Assembly: GCA_041751995.1 (NCBI GenBank)
Contig: JBGSHY010000035.1
Location: forward strand, 1 to 10,138
Direction of reading: 5' to 3'
Origin: JANMEX01 sp041751995
Lineage (GTDB): Bacteria; Pseudomonadota; Alphaproteobacteria; Rhizobiales; Rhizobiaceae
Length of the DNA: 10,138 nucleotides
Below the pieces are notes generated by a model. That model ran no database searches and had not been told where the DNA came from. It was given only the letters and a program-made list of their open reading frames with translations. This document shows, one piece after another, positions 6,803 through 10,138 of the stretch; within the stretch, counting starts at the first letter, position 1; the number at the start of each line of letters is the position of its first letter. The translations under genes were made by a program, and so were the position numbers.

Positions 6803-8137
6803 ATGGCGCTGAAGATGCGGATGTCGCAGGCGAGGGCGCTTGCTGCGGCAACTCTTCTGGGCGGCAGGCTTGCGCCGGGTGATCTGAAATTCGATGACAG
6901 CTGGATTCGCAGCGACCAATCCCATCTGTTGGCGCTTTCCAAAGCCAATGGCCCGGTGTTCAAAGTCTGGCACGACGGAAAAATTACCAACTGCATTGTC
7001 GGGTTTGAAAGATGCCGAAGGTTTCTTCAGGCCAATTCCGGTTCATTGCGCGCGGACACCGTCGACTTCTCGAAGATCATCCCTCACGGTTTTCTGCGCG
7101 CCATGGAAGGTGTCACGCACCAGAAATACCGGCAATTGTTCATTTCCGCGATGCGGGGTGTATCGCTGGATGAACATGAAGCGGAATTGAAGGTCATCAT
7201 CCGCCGGAAGCTTTCCGCATTGGAATCAGATCGCGGCGTGCAGGAAATGCAAATTTCGCAGGTGATGAAGACCGCTGCCACAGATATCATGCTGCGCCTT
7301 GTTTATGGTGTTGATGCGAATACGGAATTTGGCAAAATCTTTATCGCTGCGCACGATAAATATGTGCCTGATGCGATGCCGATGGTTGTCCGGGAATCCG
7401 AGATTCTGAATTTTGCGGCACTGAGGCAACTGTTGGAACAGCGCATGGCCGCCATAAGTGCCGGAGACAGGTCTGCACCAAGCTTGCTCGAAAACATCAT
7501 GGAGAAAGGCCCGCCAGACCCGACTGTTCTTGGCAATCTTGTTCAGATGGTCCAGTTCGGCCGGTATGACACCCACGGGCTATGGCGGTGGATTGTGCAT
7601 TTCATGTCAGGCCAGCCTGATTTGATGAATGCAATCGCGGCGGAAGGCGACCTAAATCAACGGCGCAAGTTGGCCCATATGGCTGTTTGTGAGGTTTTGC
7701 GCATGTCACAAGCCGAAGCCATTGTCCGTATCGTCACAAAGCCGTTTCTGTTTGACGGTCATGTGTTTGCGAAGCGGACCCGGGTCCGGCTCTGCATCTG
7801 GGAATCGCATCGTGATGAAAAGAGCTTTGCCGCGCCGGATGAGTTCCATCATGAGAGGTTTCAATCCGGAATGCCTGGTGCGGACCGCTATGCCCCATTG
7901 GGGATGGATCATCACCTTTGCCTTGGAGCCAGTTGGACTTATGTGCTCGGCGCCATGTTCATAGAATGTCTTGCCGAGAGGTTTGTGCTGCGGCTTCTCA
8001 GGTCAGCGCCAGCCGAAATGGGGCGTTACCACTTCGAGCCAGGTGGCGATGAAGTTACGGAATTTCGTCTGCGTCGGCCAGGCGAGCAGCCCGTCGACAC
8101 GGAAGCCCCGACGGTTCGCCGGAATTGCCCAATATGA
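6803..8137 (+). CDS. Divergent cytochrome P450
   Basis: The 444-residue product (from the ATG at 6803) is a haem-thiolate monooxygenase-type protein. Visible marks are a C-helix-like HQKYRQLF at 106-113, an I-helix region FGRYDTHG at 252-259 that keeps the Asp-Thr pair but has Arg where the conserved Gly normally sits, the ExxR motif EVLR at 297-300, the meander-type SHRDEKSFAAPDEFHHERF near 335-353, and the haem loop PLGMDHHLCLG with Cys373 as the proximal ligand. The loop has Leu where the family usually has Phe and Asp where it has Gly. No ferredoxin or reductase gene is nearby, and the substrate cannot be inferred. The frame stays open upstream to a GTG at 6677; GTG 6785 is another option. 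6803 was preferred because a promoter must fit after the sciP terminator, but no strong ribosome site decides it. Confidence 0.88.
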   Translation: MALKMRMSQARALAAATLLGGRLAPGDLKFDDSWIRSDQSHLLALSKANGPVFKVWHDGKITNCIVGFERCRRFLQANSGSLRADTVDFSKIIPHGFLRAMEGVTHQKYRQLFISAMRGVSLDEHEAELKVIIRRKLSALESDRGVQEMQISQVMKTAATDIMLRLVYGVDANTEFGKIFIAAHDKYVPDAMPMVVRESEILNFAALRQLLEQRMAAISAGDRSAPSLLENIMEKGPPDPTVLGNLVQMVQFGRYDTHGLWRWIVHFMSGQPDLMNAIAAEGDLNQRRKLAHMAVCEVLRMSQAEAIVRIVTKPFLFDGHVFAKRTRVRLCIWESHRDEKSFAAPDEFHHERFQSGMPGADRYAPLGMDHHLCLGASWTYVLGAMFIECLAERFVLRLLRSAPAEMGRYHFEPGGDEVTEFRLRRPGEQPVDTEAPTVRRNCPI

Positions 8138-8184
8138 TTGCATTTGGACTGATGGCGGCTTGAATGCTTATGGCATTTGGTAGA

Positions 8185-8241
8185 GGCCATTGGCTTTGCA
8201 CCAACGGCCAATACTGTTCCGGCAGCAGGCGAAAGCGCCTG
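8185..8241. terminator. Two adjacent hairpins between the convergent P450 and fliJ genes
   Basis: GGCCATTGG (8185-8193) pairs with CCAACGGCC (8201-8209) with one mismatch, around a 7-nt loop. Sixteen bases further on, CAGGCG (8226-8231) pairs with CGCCTG (8236-8241) around AAAG. They lie in the 134-bp gap between two converging stop codons, where bidirectional termination is expected. Neither is followed by a clear T tract, so intrinsic termination is uncertain. Confidence 0.35.
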
Positions 8242-8271
8242 ATCCCGGATTTACCGATCAATTACAGCGCG

Positions 8272-8655
8272 TTAAGCGACAGCGACGCGCTTTTCGACCG
8301 GTTCGTCGACAATTTCCCTGCCGCGGCCATCGCGATTTTCCAGCATTTCCGCTTTTTTCAGCTCTTCTTCGGCTTCCGAAAGGCGGGCGGCGGCGCCTTC
8401 GCGCTGTGACTTGAGGTCACGCTGCGACACCAGAAGGTTTTCTCGGCGCTGACGGGCGGCCTTTGCAAAGGTCGGGTAAGCGAAATGGGACTGGTCGGCA
8501 ATCCCGGACTTGCGTTCCTCGAAGGCGACCTGATTCTCCAGATCGGTTGCCATCCGGTCAAACTCGGCAATCATCATGTCGAGCTGCAACAATTGCCGAC
8601 GCTTTTCGTTAACCTGAAACAGCTTCAGCCGGACAAGGCTCTCGCGCGATTTCAT
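8272..8655 (-). CDS. fliJ: FliJ-like flagellar export chaperone
   Basis: The 127-residue, highly charged, almost wholly helical protein begins MKSRESLVRLKLFQVNEKRR and continues with heptad-like segments (about residues 8-50 and 63-110) typical of the antiparallel coiled coil of FliJ. FliJ sits in the flagellar type III export gate, helps couple the FliI ATPase to FlhA, and escorts substrates. The start was set at 8655 because AGGAG lies 7 bases upstream; an in-frame ATG at 8661 is only one base from that AGGAG, and the longer open frame to 8706 has no ribosome site. It diverges from ctrA, as in other Hyphomicrobiales. fliI, its common neighbour, is not downstream here; the P450 gene occupies that side. 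FliJ is poorly conserved, so the name rests on the coiled-coil pattern, size and the ctrA context. Confidence 0.82.
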   Translation of the reverse strand: MKSRESLVRLKLFQVNEKRRQLLQLDMMIAEFDRMATDLENQVAFEERKSGIADQSHFAYPTFAKAARQRRENLLVSQRDLKSQREGAAARLSEAEEELKKAEMLENRDGRGREIVDEPVEKRVAVA

Positions 8656-9203
8656 ACTCATACTCCTGGTACGCCTTACACATTTGACCGTTCCGCGCTT
8701 GAACAAACCGCTGAACGTCCCGAACTCTTACTCTCTGCATCTTTCCGGATGGAAAACGGGTCCCCGCTTTTTTTCCGGATAGCTGTCGAAACGGGCGAAT
8801 CTTCTCCCAAAACGCTTCAAAGGCCGGTTTCCGGGCGCCAATCCTTAAAGAGAATGAAATTTTTCTCCAATTTGGACCGGCGCGGTAACCTTTCGTTTAC
8901 GCGCATCATTAATCATACGCGTTAGGACTTAAGAGCGGGTAAATCAAAATCTTCCGCCTTGAGACCGGGTATCGAGTCAAAAGAGTCGGTTGTCGGTGTT
9001 TTCTAATCCAAAACATGAGCAACAATTTTTCCCGATTCCCTAGGAGATTCAAAATAATGCTGCTGGTTGCTAAATGATTATCAACAAGGCTTGCAAATCA
9101 GAATCAGAATTTGTTAACCATTCGCTGGCAACCTGCGAAGCACATGGCAAGGTTATTCGCAGCCAGGGGGCCACCCGATGCGGCGGCGGACAAGGGGACT
9201 AAA
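8656..9203. promoter_or_regulatory. Divergent fliJ/ctrA regulatory region with GANTC cluster
   Basis: This 548-bp stretch has no convincing gene. It contains six GANTC sites (8797, 8974, 8983, 9034, 9046, 9101), five of them within 132 bp, and a TTAACCAT CtrA half-site at 9114-9121, 82 bp before the ctrA start codon. GANTC is the target of the cell-cycle methyltransferase CcrM, and in Caulobacter the ctrA P1 promoter is controlled by GANTC methylation while CtrA feeds back on its own promoters. The start codon of ctrA is preceded by AAGGGGACTAAA, a usable ribosome site. Exact -35/-10 elements could not be assigned with confidence. Confidence 0.65.
9114..9121 (+). promoter_or_regulatory. CtrA half-site TTAACCAT upstream of ctrA
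   Basis: The octamer TTAACCAT matches the CtrA half-site known from alphaproteobacterial promoters and lies 82 bp before the ctrA start, just after the GANTC at 9101-9105. This arrangement fits autoregulation of ctrA. No binding data can be seen from the sequence. Confidence 0.5.
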
Positions 9204-9905
9204 ATGCGCGTTCTGCTGATTGAAGACGACAGTGCAACGGCCCAAAGCATCGAATTGATGCTGAAATCCGAGAGTTTCATCGTGTACACGACCGACCTCG
9301 GCGAGGAAGGCGTGGACCTTGGTAAATTGTATGATTACGACATCATCCTGCTCGATCTCAATCTTCCGGACATGTCCGGGTATGAAGTCCTGCGCACACT
9401 TCGCCTTTCAAAGGTGAAAACACCGATCCTGATTCTTTCCGGCATGGCAGGCATAGAAGACAAGGTTCGCGGTCTCGGCTTTGGCGCCGACGATTACATG
9501 ACCAAGCCGTTCCACAAGGACGAACTGGTCGCCCGCATCCACGCCATCGTCCGACGTTCCAAGGGCCATGCCCAGTCGGTCATCAACACTGGAAACCTTA
9601 CAGTCAATCTGGATGCCAAGACGGTGGAAGTCGGCGGTCAGCGCGTGCATCTTACCGGCAAGGAATACCAGATGCTGGAGCTTCTGTCGCTCCGCAAGGG
9701 AACGACCCTCACCAAGGAAATGTTCCTCAATCACCTCTACGGTGGGATGGACGAGCCGGAACTGAAAATCATCGACGTTTTCATCTGCAAACTGCGCAAG
9801 AAGCTTGATTCTGCATCTGGCGGCGAAAATTACATCGAGACGGTTTGGGGCCGCGGCTATGTGCTGCGTGAGCCGGACGCGACGGAATTCCGCGAAAGCG
9901 CCTGA
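9204..9905 (+). CDS. ctrA: Cell-cycle response regulator CtrA
   Basis: The 233-residue OmpR/PhoB-family regulator is the master cell-cycle transcription factor of alphaproteobacteria, phosphorylated through the CckA-ChpT relay. The receiver domain (1-118) has the acidic pair Asp8-Asp9 in LLIEDDS, the phospho-acceptor Asp51 in ILLDLNLP, and Lys101 in DDYMTKPF. The winged-helix DNA-binding domain (about 127-226) contains LTGKEYQMLELLSLRKGTTL, KIIDVFICKLRKKL and the final YIETVWGRGYVLREP. Length matches the Caulobacter protein (231). The open frame extends to 9111, but the family starts at MRVLLIEDD (9204), preceded by AAGGGGA. The tail ends ESA, a small-residue C-terminus comparable to the AA end that ClpXP recognises in Caulobacter. 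Codon use and sequence are close to rhizobial and Brucella CtrA. Confidence 0.98.
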   Translation: MRVLLIEDDSATAQSIELMLKSESFIVYTTDLGEEGVDLGKLYDYDIILLDLNLPDMSGYEVLRTLRLSKVKTPILILSGMAGIEDKVRGLGFGADDYMTKPFHKDELVARIHAIVRRSKGHAQSVINTGNLTVNLDAKTVEVGGQRVHLTGKEYQMLELLSLRKGTTLTKEMFLNHLYGGMDEPELKIIDVFICKLRKKLDSASGGENYIETVWGRGYVLREPDATEFRESA

Positions 9906-9928
9906 TTGTTTCAGACATCCAAAAATTG

Positions 9929-9959
9929 AAAACCCGGCTGGACCCAGCTGGGTTTTTTT
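9929..9959 (+). terminator. Intrinsic terminator after ctrA
   Basis: AACCCGGCTG (9931-9940) pairs with CAGCTGGGTT (9945-9954 approx.) with one G-U pair around a 4-nt loop, followed by a run of seven T. It begins about 24 bp after the ctrA stop codon and closes the ctrA transcript before the IS element. Confidence 0.88.
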
Positions 9960-9987
9960 CACGTTTGTACTGTAGTCAGAAACAAAA

Positions 9988-10031
9988 AAGCGGGATGAAA
10001 CTGACCTGAGACCCGTGTCTCATCCGCTTTT
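9988..10031. repeat. Inverted repeat at the inner edge of the right-hand IS
   Basis: AAAAGCGGGATGA on the left (9987-9999) matches the reverse complement of TCATCCGCTTTT on the right (10019-10030 approx.) apart from one bulged G, and GAGAC/GTCTC forms a shorter hairpin inside. The proposed IS tip (TGACCTGAG at 10002) lies between the arms, so the left arm would be outside the element. On the minus strand the structure ends in a T run and could stop transcripts leaving the transposase gene. Confidence 0.45.
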
Positions 10032-10138
10032 GCGCGGAGTCCGTGGGTTCATTTTTGGCCTTAAGCTGCCTGTTTTTGCAATGCCATTTTCATGGCGAAT
10101 TCGCTGGGCGTGAGTTTGCCCAGTGATGAATGCGGTCT
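10002..10138 (-). mobile_element. End of an IS3-family element (orfB side), truncated by the window
   Basis: This is the 3' terminal part of an IS3-family element read on the minus strand. It contains the last codons of OrfB and then about 59 bp of terminal sequence. The tip is placed at 10002, where TGACCTGAGACCCG begins with the TG expected for this family and resembles ends of the IS407/IS51 groups as I remember them. The OrfB tail is also of the type found in those groups, so this may be a different element from the one at the left edge. The other end is outside the window. Confidence 0.65.
10061..10138 (-). CDS. IS3-family transposase OrfB, C-terminal fragment
   Basis: The last 25 codons plus a TAA stop are present. 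The peptide RPHSSLGKLTPSEFAMKM, followed by ALQKQAA, is the characteristic end of the DDE integrase (rve) of IS3-family OrfB proteins, where R-PHSSLG-LTP-EFA is conserved. The protein's catalytic part lies beyond the window. It is on the same strand as the OrfA fragment at the left edge, but the two belong to separate IS ends. Confidence 0.85.
   Translation of the reverse strand, partial: RPHSSLGKLTPSEFAMKMALQKQAA

Noticed and set aside
8896..8914. A CtrA full site at TTTACGCGCATCATTAA
   Set aside because: The two half-sites are not 7 bp apart (8 or 9 depending on the alignment), so they do not meet the consensus spacing.
9111..9203. A 31-codon N-terminal extension of CtrA
   Set aside because: CtrA proteins start at MRVLLIEDD, and the upstream stretch includes the TTAACCAT box.
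8656..9203. A small gene or ncRNA in the fliJ/ctrA gap
   Set aside because: No frame with a ribosome site and plausible protein, and no terminator-flanked structured RNA, was seen.
1..10138. CRISPR arrays, prophage, toxin-antitoxin or defence modules
   Set aside because: No regular direct repeats, no phage genes and no paired small ORFs of those types are visible.

Overview
The window reads as alphaproteobacterial DNA of the order Hyphomicrobiales (Rhizobiales). The main evidence is a near-textbook CtrA response regulator, the small CtrA partner SciP (DUF1153 family), a rhizobial-type FliJ, and an MnmA whose N-terminus matches rhizobial versions. GANTC sites (the CcrM methylation motif) and CtrA-type boxes in the intergenic regions fit the same group. 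Most genes look like ordinary chromosomal genes.

Layout from left to right. Positions 1-139 are the end of an IS3-family element, with the first 25 codons of its OrfA on the minus strand. A tRNA-Met(CAT) follows on the minus strand (191-267) with a good sigma70-type promoter. On the plus strand lie two nucleotide-sugar genes: a Gfo/Idh/MocA dehydrogenase (495-1448) and a DegT/WbpE-like PLP aminotransferase (1592-2728). Together they suggest a 3-amino sugar made for a surface polysaccharide. A 698-residue membrane protein on the minus strand (2729-4825) abuts the aminotransferase stop codon. It carries lipase-type alpha/beta-hydrolase motifs at both ends and a large multi-pass membrane block between them. 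mnmA (4926-6107, minus) makes the tRNA wobble 2-thiouridine. It diverges from sciP (6335-6610, plus), which ends in a strong terminator.

A divergent cytochrome P450 (6803-8137, plus) then sits between sciP and fliJ (8272-8655, minus). fliJ diverges from ctrA (9204-9905, plus) across a 548-bp regulatory region holding six GANTC sites and a TTAACCAT CtrA half-site. ctrA ends in a clear terminator. Positions from about 10002 to the end are the 3' end of another IS3-family element with the OrfB C-terminus on the minus strand.

How the genes relate: ctrA, sciP and fliJ form a cell-cycle and motility cluster. SciP is a known modulator of CtrA-driven transcription and fliJ belongs to the flagellar regulon, so autoregulation through the sites seen here is plausible. 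mnmA is housekeeping. The P450, the membrane hydrolase and the sugar-gene pair have no obvious functional partner inside the window. The window starts and stops inside IS ends, at nearly equal depth on both sides, which looks like a contig broken at multicopy insertion sequences.
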